Shown here: piece after piece, positions 1-4,705 of the stretch
Position numbering within the stretch: position 1 is the first letter of the stretch
Layout: each line of letters starts with the position of its first letter
NCBI GenBank assembly: GCA_027083045.1
Contig: JALWQP010000051.1
Location: 1-6,767, forward strand
Source of the DNA: Desulfurococcales archaeon
Lineage (GTDB): Archaea > Thermoproteota > Thermoprotei_A > Sulfolobales > Desulfurococcaceae
DNA: 6,767 nt
Direction: 5' to 3'
Position numbers and translations under genes: made by a program
Notes under the pieces: generated by a model
Databases searched by the model: none
What the model saw: the letters and a program-made list of their open reading frames with translations, nothing else
What the model was told of the DNA's origin: nothing

Positions 1-294
1 ATCCTGACGGCTTGGAATGTGGCTAAGAAGCTTCTCGAGCAAAAGAATATATGGGTAGAAATAATCCCTGTACATATCTGGCTTACAGATCCCATAGGTC
101 TTGAAATACCTGATCTTCCAAAGATCCTTGTAAATGGCAGAACGGCATTTATTGGCAGAGCACCTAGTGAAGAAGAGCTCATAGACTATATAATGGACAG
201 GCTAGGAGAAACATCTCCTCCGAGACAAGAAGGTGTTGTTTTTGCCGCCACATATTATACTGGCTTCTTTGAGAGTGCCGCCATGATTGACTAA
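1..294 (+). CDS. thioredoxin-fold protein, C-terminal part (5' end outside window)
   Basis: The frame is open from base 1 and closes with TAA at 292-294, giving 97 codons. A GTG at 19 could serve as a start, but coding-like sequence continues upstream of it, so I treat the gene as truncated by the window. The visible part has the second half of a thioredoxin/glutaredoxin-like fold: a strand with IIPVHIW, then a segment IPDLPKILVNG whose second proline sits where the cis-proline of thioredoxins lies, then the beta-hairpin ending FIGRAPSEEEL and a final helix (ELIDYIMDRL). An extension of about 29 residues without clear homology follows (GETSPP onward). No cysteine is visible, so the CxxC active site, if present, lies upstream. 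The likely role is a thiol-disulfide exchange or redox-carrier protein in the cytoplasm. The family call is fairly good and the exact function is unknown. Confidence 0.65.
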   Translation: MLTAWNVAKKLLEQKNIWVEIIPVHIWLTDPIGLEIPDLPKILVNGRTAFIGRAPSEEELIDYIMDRLGETSPPRQEGVVFAATYYTGFFESAAMID

Positions 295-326
295 TCTATT
301 ATTAATCTATTCTTTGAGACGCAATC

Positions 327-348
327 TAAACATTTATTAAAATGTTTA
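327..348. repeat. AT-rich perfect hairpin downstream of the thioredoxin-like gene
   Basis: TAAACATTT and AAATGTTTA form a perfect 9-bp inverted repeat around an ATTA loop, 33 bases after the stop codon of the first gene. The TAATCTATT direct repeat (292-300 and 303-311) lies just before it, starting at the stop codon. The hairpin could be a 3' end/processing signal or a regulator site. It is weakly stable at high temperature and no T-run follows it, so a terminator role is uncertain. Confidence 0.4.
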
Positions 349-521
349 AATAAAATAATACATGCCGAGCGGCCTGTCACCCACAGTGATTGGGATAATA
401 CATTAAACCACCACCGCCTGCGAAACAATGCTCTTATAAAGTATCTAGCAGAGCCCTGATAGCAAGGGCCTATAACTCTAATGAGGCGTAATCCCAGTAA
501 TTCTTTCACACAGTGGTTGGA

Positions 522-549
522 GAATGAACAATATCACATTACATAGAAT
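522..549 (+). repeat. dispersed short repeat, copy A
   Basis: GAACAATATCAC (526-537), four variable bases, then CATAGAAT (542-549) recurs with the same spacing at 3116-3139. The four bases before the first block are also similar. In both copies the same reading frame gives NEQYH plus two residues and a TAG stop. This suggests the 3' end of a related small gene rather than a DNA-only repeat. Confidence 0.5.
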
Positions 550-565
550 AAATTGTAGCCGCTCT

Positions 566-612
566 TCCCCCGGGTTTTATGGGGCCAGCTAGTGCCTGGC
601 CATACCGGGGGA
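566..612. repeat. 47-base GC-rich bulged hairpin abutting the PfkB stop codon
   Basis: On the plus strand TCCCCCGG (566-573) pairs with CCGGGGGA (605-612), TATGG (578-582) with CCATA (600-604), and CCAG (585-588) with CTGG (596-599). This gives 17 pairs in three stems around a seven-base loop. The unpaired bases GTTT (574-577) and GG (583-584) both fall on one side. The hairpin begins at the first base after the TGA stop (613-615) of the minus-strand kinase gene, so it would form the 3' untranslated region of that mRNA. No T-run follows on the minus strand, so a simple intrinsic terminator is not obvious. It could be an RNA 3'-end stabiliser, a processing site, a structured RNA or the end of a decayed element. 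Confidence 0.6.
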
Positions 613-1467
613 TCAGTGGCGGTGGTGGTTGGGGGTGGCAGGCCGCGATGAGGCATTCTTTCTATTTAGCCACTCCTGTGTTTTCTTTGCCGCCCTTACA
701 AGTGAAAACATAGGATCATTTGATCTATAGAGTTCAACCGCAAATATAGTTAATAGGTAATCGCCTGCCCCTGTGGTATCTGGATAACGTATATTGGGCA
801 CTTCAATATACTCGTAGAGGCTCTGCGTGCCCATCGCAACGTGTCTCGGCGATGATACTATGAATATGGTATTGGGGGAGAGCTCGACTAGTTTCTTGAC
901 TTGTTCATCGAAACGCAATGCTCCCGTGAGATATTGTGCCTCATCATCATTCATATGTACAATATTACTGAATCTAAATAGATCCTTTAGATAGGCGGGC
1001 CTGTAATATTCGATAAACTTGTCTCTGCATCTACGAATGAACCCCTGTATGTCTATCGCTATGAATCGCGTCTTTATTTTTATCAATCTTAATTGGTAGG
1101 AAAGGATTTCGTTCATAACAGGATTAACTATTGCAACATCATACATTTTATCAATAGAAAAAATCAGAGGAGACGATTTTTCCTCGATATAGATACTTCT
1201 CTTCCCGTTCTTGTATTTCAAAACAAAAACATTGGTCAGGGTTGAGGGATAAGCTATTATTTCTACTCCCGATCGATGAAGTGTAGATAACCAGGAATAC
1301 TGACGCGGTGAAATAGCTGTTATAATTGTTATTCTATATCGTCTTCCATAGGTTTCCCTCAATGCTTCCAGAGAATAGTATATGCCTCCACCAATACTTT
1401 CTCTTATGAAGCATTCATCAACATAAATCTTGTCTATCGTGAGGTTACCAAGAAGTAGTACTTCCAC
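613..1467 (-). CDS. PfkB/ribokinase-family carbohydrate (possibly myo-inositol) kinase
   Basis: This is a 284-residue cytoplasmic ATP-dependent sugar or polyol kinase of the PfkB family, close to the usual 290-310 residues. The N-terminal strand GNLTIDKI (7-14) is followed by the glycine-rich substrate-binding IGGGIYYS (25-32). DIQGFIR (139-145) is a motif typical of archaeal members, and NDDE (173-176) fits the NxxE metal-binding motif. The signature DTTGAGD (230-236) forms the anion hole, with D236 as catalytic base. The opening resembles archaeal myo-inositol kinases (GHLxID ... IGGGAYYS type), but the substrate cannot be fixed by eye. The start is GTG at 1467, with AGGGG at 1480-1476 eight bases upstream. 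That site overlaps the stop of the zinc-protein gene 11 bases away, so the two are very likely co-transcribed. The last residues (PATPNHHRH) look like a non-conserved tail running into the hairpin at 566-612. Confidence 0.88.
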   Translation of the reverse strand: MEVLLLGNLTIDKIYVDECFIRESIGGGIYYSLEALRETYGRRYRITIITAISPRQYSWLSTLHRSGVEIIAYPSTLTNVFVLKYKNGKRSIYIEEKSSPLIFSIDKMYDVAIVNPVMNEILSYQLRLIKIKTRFIAIDIQGFIRRCRDKFIEYYRPAYLKDLFRFSNIVHMNDDEAQYLTGALRFDEQVKKLVELSPNTIFIVSSPRHVAMGTQSLYEYIEVPNIRYPDTTGAGDYLLTIFAVELYRSNDPMFSLVRAAKKTQEWLNRKNASSRPATPNHHRH

Positions 1468-1478
1468 GATAATATCCC

Positions 1479-1775
1479 CTAATGTCTACTCTTATTTGTC
1501 CCAGCAATTTTTTCACGTAGTATCTTCGCGTTCTTTCCTCTTAGATGATATTCCCTAATGTGGATAATCAAGTCAACCGGTGAGAAGAAGAAGCTATTCT
1601 CATAATTGTAGTTACGGGGTTCTTTGGATAATTCTAGGCATTTTGAGGCCGCATGGATACATATAGGACACGCGATCATGCCTGTTGTCTTGTCTCTGCA
1701 CGTCCTTATCTTTATACCATTTACTTCAACAATGTATGGTTCCCATCTAGGCTCCCAGACATAGGCCAATAGCAT
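1479..1775 (-). CDS. small C2H2-type zinc-binding protein, function unknown
   Basis: The protein has up to 98 residues. CPIC (C36, C39) and H72-x4-H77 (HIREYH) make a plausible CxxC...HxxxxH zinc site with an unusually long, aromatic linker of 32 residues (including NYNYENSFFFSP). C26 and C46 are extra cysteines. The C-terminus is basic (RGKNAKILREK). This suggests a nucleic-acid-binding or protein-interaction zinc finger, but no specific family or function is recognised. The ATG at 1775 is only one base from the ribosome binding site GAAGGTG (1783-1777). A TTG at 1769, two codons further in, has a better spacing of seven bases and may be the real start, giving 96 residues. It lies 11 bases ahead of the PfkB kinase gene and appears to lead that operon, which might mean it regulates or accompanies the kinase. 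Confidence 0.7.
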   Translation of the reverse strand: MLLAYVWEPRWEPYIVEVNGIKIRTCRDKTTGMIACPICIHAASKCLELSKEPRNYNYENSFFFSPVDLIIHIREYHLRGKNAKILREKIAGTNKSRH

Positions 1776-1776
1776 A

Positions 1777-1783
1777 CACCTTC
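1777..1783 (-). promoter_or_regulatory. ribosome binding site of the zinc protein, arguing for a TTG start
   Basis: GAAGGTG on the minus strand matches the complement of the archaeal 16S 3' end. It is one base from ATG 1775-1773 but seven from TTG 1769-1767. The second spacing is normal, so translation may begin at the TTG. Confidence 0.5.
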
Positions 1784-1830
1784 ATTATTAGTCGAGATAC
1801 ATTACAAGTTATTAATGAGCTCTACTAAAT

Positions 1831-1901
1831 ATGCGGTCGCATCCGGCCTGGTGATTTCATCGGCCGGGCCTCTAATATGGGGCGGGATACGCTCATCCCG
1901 C
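1831..1901. repeat. three consecutive hairpins in the gap between two minus-strand genes
   Basis: The first hairpin is ATGC/GCAT (inside the 12-base palindrome-like ATGCGGTCGCAT, 1831-1842). The second is CCGGCC (1843-1848) with GGCCGG (1862-1867) around a 13-base loop. The third is GCGGGAT (1882-1888) with ATCCCGC (1895-1901) around ACGCTC. They lie downstream of the 74-residue gene and upstream of the zinc-protein gene on the minus strand, and 45 bases ahead of the plus-strand guide RNA. They could be minus-strand 3'-end structures, a structured leader or an additional small RNA. I could not match them to a named RNA family, and no ACA box fits an H/ACA guide RNA. Confidence 0.5.
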
Positions 1902-1905
1902 ACTA

Positions 1906-1912
1906 TTATTTA
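1906..1912 (+). promoter_or_regulatory. possible TATA element for the plus-strand C/D guide RNA
   Basis: TTATTTA lies 34-40 bases before the first paired base of the guide RNA (1946). It would place transcription start near 1935-1940, a few bases ahead of the mature RNA. The AT-rich run at 1927-1941 is a rival. The evidence is weak and positional only. Confidence 0.25.
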
Positions 1913-1945
1913 GCGCTATGACCTGGTAAAATAATATTATATGCT

Positions 1946-2002
1946 CGGGATGAAGAAACCGTCAGTGTCTGATAAAATGATGACCTTTCAGCGGCCTGAC
2001 CG
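1946..2002 (+). ncRNA. C/D box guide RNA, D guide against 23S rRNA
   Basis: The box order and spacing fit an archaeal dual-guide C/D sRNA. Box C is AUGAAGA (1950-1956, one mismatch to RUGAUGA), followed by a 12-base guide (1957-1968) and box D' CUGA (1969-1972). A linker UAAA leads to a perfect box C' AUGAUGA (1977-1983), a second 12-base guide (1984-1995) and box D CUGA (1996-1999). G1948-G1949 can pair with C2000-C2001 as a short terminal stem. Reading box C as GGGAUGA (1947-1953) is possible but makes the first guide 15 bases. The D guide contains CUUUCAGCGG, complementary to the CCGCUGAAAG segment conserved near the 3' end of 23S rRNA (recalled, not searched). By the D-plus-five rule G1991 marks the methylated base, the C just before UGAAAG. 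The D' guide target would be ACACUGACGGUU, which I cannot place. In the cell the RNA would act with L7Ae, Nop5 and fibrillarin. Confidence 0.82.
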
Positions 2003-2055
2003 CTCAGCCGGTTGATCCGTCTTCACTCGTCTGCGCAGCCTTCTCATCATTACGG
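2000..2055 (-). ncRNA. C/D box guide RNA inside the 3' end of a gene, D guide against 16S rRNA 5' end
   Basis: On the minus strand, box C AUGAUGA (2050-2044, perfect) is followed by GAAGGCUGCG, a degenerate D' CAGA (2033-2030), a three-base linker, and box C' GUGAAGA (2026-2020, one mismatch). An exactly 12-base guide (2019-2008) and box D CUGA (2007-2004) follow. CCGU (2055-2052) and GCGG (2003-2000) can form a terminal stem. The guide CGGAUCAACCGG is complementary over 11 bases to CCGGUUGAUCC, the well-known conserved start of archaeal 16S rRNA. By the D-plus-five rule A2012 selects the first U of GGUUGAUC. The RNA coincides with codons 60-74 and the stop of the 74-residue gene, and UGA is both stop codon and part of box D. 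It is probably released from that mRNA or made from an internal promoter. The D' guide is poorly defined and may be inactive. Confidence 0.75.
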
Positions 2056-2228
2056 CTGATCAACTTGCTTCTGTATAAGCTATCAATAATATTATGTAGT
2101 AGTAAAACCCTGTTAATCCTCTCGGCAGGGGCGGGTATTCCGAGACTTGACAGGAACTTCATAGATAGCTCTCTTAGTTTAGCCTCTTCTTTCACAACGC
2201 TTCCGGCATGTCCATATTCGTTTCTCAA
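2004..2228 (-). CDS. small protein of unknown function whose 3' end overlaps a guide RNA
   Basis: The gene encodes 74 residues, not recognised. Residues 13-54 look like amphipathic helices (KEEAKLRELSMKFLSSLG, then AERINRVLLLHNIIDSLYRS) joined by a proline-containing turn (IPAPA), so the protein is probably a small helical one that may bind a partner. The tail from residue 58 is hydrophilic and low in structure. It is encoded by the minus-strand C/D guide RNA sequence, so its composition may follow RNA rather than protein constraints. Start is TTG at 2228, with GTGATC at 2238-2233 four bases upstream. The stop of the MBL hydrolase gene is only 25 bases away, indicating co-transcription with it. 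The opposite-strand frame at 2065-2301 is rejected because this strand has acidic/basic balanced composition and a ribosome binding site. Confidence 0.62.
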   Translation of the reverse strand: MRNEYGHAGSVVKEEAKLRELSMKFLSSLGIPAPAERINRVLLLHNIIDSLYRSKLISRNDEKAAQTSEDGSTG

Positions 2229-2232
2229 ATTA

Positions 2233-2238
2233 GATCAC
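2233..2238 (-). promoter_or_regulatory. GTGATC ribosome binding site for the TTG start at 2228
   Basis: GTGATC is complementary to the GAUCAC part of the 16S 3' end. It lies four bases before TTG, the same motif and spacing as at the glycosyltransferase start (3286-3291). This supports the TTG start. Confidence 0.55.
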
Positions 2239-2253
2239 TTTAGCTCCGCTCTT

Positions 2254-2901
2254 TTAATAGGGAGGCTTGGGAACTATTATAGAGTTCTCGTAGTCCTGTA
2301 GATCGAACGAGCTCTTATCTAGTCTTTTAACATTATACTTTTTCACAAAAGCAATAAAGTCTTTGAGGGAGTGTAATGGTAGGCGGAGGCCTTCCACCCA
2401 ATAATGTATAGGGAGGATGTTCTTTGGCTTGGTTTCTTCGATTATTCTCCAGGCCTCGTCAGGATATATAGTATATACTCCTCCCACGGGTAAGATTAAG
2501 AGATCTACCTCTGCTAGTTTCTCCAGCATGTCTTTATCGGGTATATGGCCTAGATCGCCTAGATGTGCTATTCTGTAACCATCAATTTCGACTATGTAGA
2601 CTGTGTTCTCGCCTCTTCTTTTTCCCTGGAACTTATCATGATACGTCTTATAACCGTGTATCACAATATCATCTACTCGTGCCTCACCATAGAACTGCTT
2701 AAAAACCCTTGTCGTTGGTTTTGAAACTATCTCTGCCGCATTATGGTCGAAATGATCATGTGTTATTAGAACTAGATCCGCTTTAACATTTGGCCTAGGC
2801 AAACCTATGCTTAAACCATCGTGGGGATCAAACACTACCGTATAGCCATTAAGTCTCCTGATCTCCACACAGGCGTGCCCATGCCATCTAATCATAGGCA
2901 T
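2254..2901 (-). CDS. MBL-fold metal-dependent hydrolase, UPF0173 type
   Basis: The 215-residue protein is full length for the compact UPF0173 branch of the metallo-beta-lactamase fold (about 210-230). The opening IRWHGHACVEI (4-14) is the family's signature first strand with H7 and H9. The zinc-binding HDHFDH (H48, H50, D52, H53) follows, then H113 and D116 in AHLGDLGH, the loop LPVGGVYTI (137-145) and H166 in LPIHYW. All metal ligands expected for a two-metal site are present, so it should be an active cytoplasmic hydrolase. The physiological substrate of this family is not established, and a phosphodiester or ester is possible. ATG at 2901 is preceded by GGGTGA (2914-2909) at seven bases, an excellent ribosome binding site, so it is preferred over the ATG two codons further in. 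It is the first gene of the minus-strand cluster and is followed 25 bases later by the 74-residue gene. Confidence 0.88.
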   Translation of the reverse strand: MPMIRWHGHACVEIRRLNGYTVVFDPHDGLSIGLPRPNVKADLVLITHDHFDHNAAEIVSKPTTRVFKQFYGEARVDDIVIHGYKTYHDKFQGKRRGENTVYIVEIDGYRIAHLGDLGHIPDKDMLEKLAEVDLLILPVGGVYTIYPDEAWRIIEETKPKNILPIHYWVEGLRLPLHSLKDFIAFVKKYNVKRLDKSSFDLQDYENSIIVPKPPY

Positions 2902-2908
2902 TGCTTAG

Positions 2909-2914
2909 TCACCC
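2909..2914 (-). promoter_or_regulatory. ribosome binding site of the MBL hydrolase
   Basis: GGGTGA lies on the minus strand seven bases before ATG 2901. It fixes the start at the first of two closely spaced ATG codons. Confidence 0.65.
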
Positions 2915-2938
2915 ATATACCATTACGTCGAGCAAGAT

Positions 2939-2948
2939 ACTTATATGG
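2939..2948 (-). promoter_or_regulatory. candidate TATA promoter of the minus-strand cluster
   Basis: CCATATAAGT on the minus strand is centred about 42 bases before the ATG of the hydrolase gene. Archaeal initiation about 25 bases downstream would fall near 2917-2920, just ahead of the ribosome binding site and leaving a short leader. The neighbouring AT-rich ATAAATAAAT (2965-2956) is an alternative. The site overlaps the doubtful plus-strand ATG at 2945, which speaks against that frame being expressed from its own promoter. Confidence 0.4.
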
Positions 2949-3136
2949 TTCGGGATTTATTTATCACGCGTGACCATTTAAGCGGGCTCGTCTTTATTGC
3001 ACCTATCCTACTATTAGAAATACGTAGGTATGAAGACCTTGAAAGACTCAGAGAAAACAAGAAGAATATGAGATTTTACGAGTTAATTGTGTGTAAAGTA
3101 ATGATTGAGAGGAACGAACAATATCACGACCCATAG
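2945..3136 (+). CDS. doubtful small ORF, 63 residues
   Basis: The frame runs from ATG to TAG and encodes a hydrophobic segment (GLVFIAPILLLEI, 14-26) and a charged stretch (RRYEDLERLRENKKN, 27-41). The C-terminus NEQYHDP matches the end of the 21-codon frame at 481-546. There is no ribosome binding site, and the ATG overlaps the likely promoter of the divergent hydrolase gene. No family is recognised. It may be a small gene, a remnant of a longer one, or chance. The repeated C-terminus, kept in frame in two places, is the main reason to list it. Confidence 0.25.
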   Translation: MVRDLFITRDHLSGLVFIAPILLLEIRRYEDLERLRENKKNMRFYELIVCKVMIERNEQYHDP

Positions 3137-3139
3137 AAT
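3112..3139 (+). repeat. dispersed short repeat, copy B
   Basis: GAACAATATCAC (3116-3127) and CATAGAAT (3132-3139), separated by four bases, match copy A at 526-549. A further 14-base identity, ATAATACATTAAAC, is at 3170-3183 and at 395-408. There it lies on the other side of the repeat, so the two loci do not share one simple duplicated block. Confidence 0.5.
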
Positions 3140-3233
3140 GATTATAATAGTATCAATATATGTTGGTATATAATACATTAAACATAATTTGAAATCGCGA
3201 GGGAAGCAAACAAAACCTGGTACAGTTAGTATT

Positions 3234-3245
3234 ATTTTTAATTAA
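3234..3245 (+). promoter_or_regulatory. candidate TATA promoter of the glycosyltransferase gene
   Basis: TTTTTAATTAAT, in positions 3234-3245, is the clearest T/A-rich TATA-like element in the otherwise empty gap 3137-3295. It lies about 55 bases before the ATG, which predicts a leader of about 25-30 bases containing the ribosome binding site. The rest of the gap shows AT-rich sequence and no other gene. Confidence 0.4.
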
Positions 3246-3285
3246 TGAAGATTTGGCTAAATCGTTATTGTGCTGAATATATGGC

Positions 3286-3291
3286 GTGATC
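3286..3291 (+). promoter_or_regulatory. GTGATC ribosome binding site of the glycosyltransferase
   Basis: GTGATC lies four bases before ATG 3296, complementary to GAUCAC of the 16S 3' end. It supports this start. Confidence 0.55.
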
Positions 3292-3295
3292 TCCC

Positions 3296-4705
3296 ATGGA
3301 TGCCGCTATAATAGGGATTATAGGGCTAGTACTGATAATGGTTCCATCAACCATCCTCTTCTTGTTTCAGACAATAATGTATCATTCGAAAAAGAAGTAT
3401 AGGCTTCCAACGCCCAAGTACAATGGGGCGCGTCTTGGACGCGTGTCAATAATTATCCCTATTAGGAAAGAGCCTTTCGAACTACTGTATGAAGCCCTTG
3501 CTTTCCTCTCTCAACTAAAGATCGATAAGGAGATCATAGTGGTCTCTGATGATCCTCCCGAAAGACTAGACCAAATAAGAAACATAGTCGAGAAATGGAG
3601 AGAGAAAGGCTTAGACGTGTCACTAATATGGAGGAGCGAGGCAAGAGGCTTCAGGACAGGCGCTCTCAACGTGGGCCTATATGCTTCGAGCGGTAAATAC
3701 GTTTACGTCATGGATGTCGATAGCCGTATAGATGAGGAATTCCTGGTTAGTGCAGCCAAACTAATAGAGGAAGGAGAAGCCGATGCTGTTGTAGCTAGGT
3801 GGGCCCCGAAAAACAGGGATAGCCGTATAGCCGAAGCAATAGCTTATTCGATGAAATTTGTTGTCGACACAATCTACAAGGGGAGAGCAGGCAGAGGCCT
3901 ACCCGTATTCCCTCTTGGTACGGGAACACTCTACAAAGCCGATGTGCTTAAAAAAGAGCTCAGAGGATGGGATGAGAGGAGGATCCAAGACGACATGGAG
4001 ATCGGTGCCAGACTGATGAGGCTGGGCAAGAGGATACTGTACTACGATAAGAACAAGGTATTGGTCGAAGTACCCAGAAGATATAGGAGCTTACGGATTC
4101 AGCAGGAGAGATGGGCTTATGGTGCATTAGATGTTGCGTTGTCAAGGTTCAAAGACATAATCCTTGCACCGTATTCTCTGTTCGCTCGTCTTGATAGCTT
4201 GGTGTTTCTCCTTCAATATACTCCGGCCGTTCTCGGGATAATAGGTGTCTTAATGCTAGCGATTGCCTGTATCTTATCGCCCATTGATTATCTTCAGCTA
4301 TATTGGTTTATGGGTATTCCATGGATAGTATCAGTAGCTGTCTACGCCTACTCCTACATAGACTCGCTCCGAGAATTAGATAGCAGCATATGGCGGATAA
4401 TCGTGAACTTAGGCAGATCATCTGCTACGACAGTTTCATTGACACCTACTTTAACCTATGCTTCATTCAAAGCACTGCTTAGGAGACCCTTCATATACAA
4501 GAGAACACCTAAGGGGAAGCATGAGGAGAAGACGCATGGATATAGAGTACCATGGGAACTGATCATTGGCGTAACAGCTTTCCTATTTGGATTATATCTT
4601 TGTTTAATACAACACGTTATATATACAGGCCTTTGGTTCATAACATATAGTCTAGGATATATTTATTCCTGCTACAGGTGGTTCGAAGACATAATTAGGC
4701 GATAA
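3296..4705 (+). CDS. membrane-bound processive-type family 2 glycosyltransferase
   Basis: The 469-residue protein has the cellulose/hyaluronan-synthase-like layout. One N-terminal membrane segment (about 4-28) is followed by a cytoplasmic GT-A domain opening with VSIIIPIRKEP (50-60) and EIIVVSDDPP (79-88). The metal/nucleotide-binding DVD (140-142, in VMDVDS), acceptor-site QDDMEIG (231-237) and QQERW (269-273, the QxxRW motif of processive enzymes) come next. GTGTLYK (208-214) is the usual strand before the catalytic region. Four membrane segments follow (about 301-327, 333-354, 421-440, 441-460), with a basic loop between the second and third. It should transfer sugars from a nucleotide sugar at the cytoplasmic face and probably move a polysaccharide or lipid-linked product across the membrane. 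The sugar and product are unknown. No other glycan gene is adjacent. ATG start is supported by GTGATC four bases upstream. Confidence 0.9.
   Translation: MDAAIIGIIGLVLIMVPSTILFLFQTIMYHSKKKYRLPTPKYNGARLGRVSIIIPIRKEPFELLYEALAFLSQLKIDKEIIVVSDDPPERLDQIRNIVEKWREKGLDVSLIWRSEARGFRTGALNVGLYASSGKYVYVMDVDSRIDEEFLVSAAKLIEEGEADAVVARWAPKNRDSRIAEAIAYSMKFVVDTIYKGRAGRGLPVFPLGTGTLYKADVLKKELRGWDERRIQDDMEIGARLMRLGKRILYYDKNKVLVEVPRRYRSLRIQQERWAYGALDVALSRFKDIILAPYSLFARLDSLVFLLQYTPAVLGIIGVLMLAIACILSPIDYLQLYWFMGIPWIVSVAVYAYSYIDSLRELDSSIWRIIVNLGRSSATTVSLTPTLTYASFKALLRRPFIYKRTPKGKHEEKTHGYRVPWELIIGVTAFLFGLYLCLIQHVIYTGLWFITYSLGYIYSCYRWFEDIIRR

Larger units (their letters stand above)
295..612. other. 318-base stretch without a convincing gene
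   Basis: The stretch lies between the convergent ends of the thioredoxin-like gene and the PfkB kinase gene. It holds the AT-rich hairpin at 327-348, a small hairpin GCCCT/AGGGC at 453-469, repeat copy A at 522-549, and the bulged hairpin at 566-612. A 21-codon reading frame at 481-546 (ATG to TAG) ends in the residues NEQYHIT. This matches the C-terminus NEQYHDP of the 63-residue frame at 2945-3136, so it may be a gene remnant. The minus-strand frame 291-509 lacks a ribosome binding site and looks accidental. Since genes on both sides end here, the region probably contains termination signals for both strands and perhaps decayed sequence. Confidence 0.5.

Noticed and set aside
291..509. 72-codon minus-strand frame
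   Set aside because: There is no ribosome binding site at its GTG, the arginine/tryptophan-rich sequence has no recognisable domain, and it overlaps the stop of the thioredoxin-like gene.
406..630. 13-base inverted repeat AACCACCACCGCC (406-418) and its complement (618-630)
   Set aside because: One arm encodes the end of the kinase (NHHRH), the motif is low complexity, and one such match is expected by chance in a window of this size with some frequency. No element ends or target duplications were seen.
1843..1901. Hairpins as a possible H/ACA pseudouridylation guide
   Set aside because: There is no internal-loop pocket of the right shape, no K-turn and no ACA box at the required distance on either strand.
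2008..2018. CCGGTTGATCC on the plus strand, identical to the start of archaeal 16S rRNA
   Set aside because: Only 11 bases match, and the following bases do not continue as 16S rRNA. It is better explained as the reverse complement of the C/D guide on the minus strand.
2065..2301. 78-codon plus-strand frame
   Set aside because: It lies opposite the 74-residue gene, has no ribosome binding site and a leucine/serine-rich composition typical of an antisense shadow.
3245..3276. Box C-like ATGAAGA (3245-3251) and CTGA (3273-3276) before the glycosyltransferase
   Set aside because: The spacing is 21 bases with no internal D'/C' pair, so it does not fit an archaeal C/D guide RNA.
3960..4641. Two 61-codon minus-strand frames (3960-4145 and 4456-4641)
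   Set aside because: Both are antisense to the glycosyltransferase coding sequence with no start signals.
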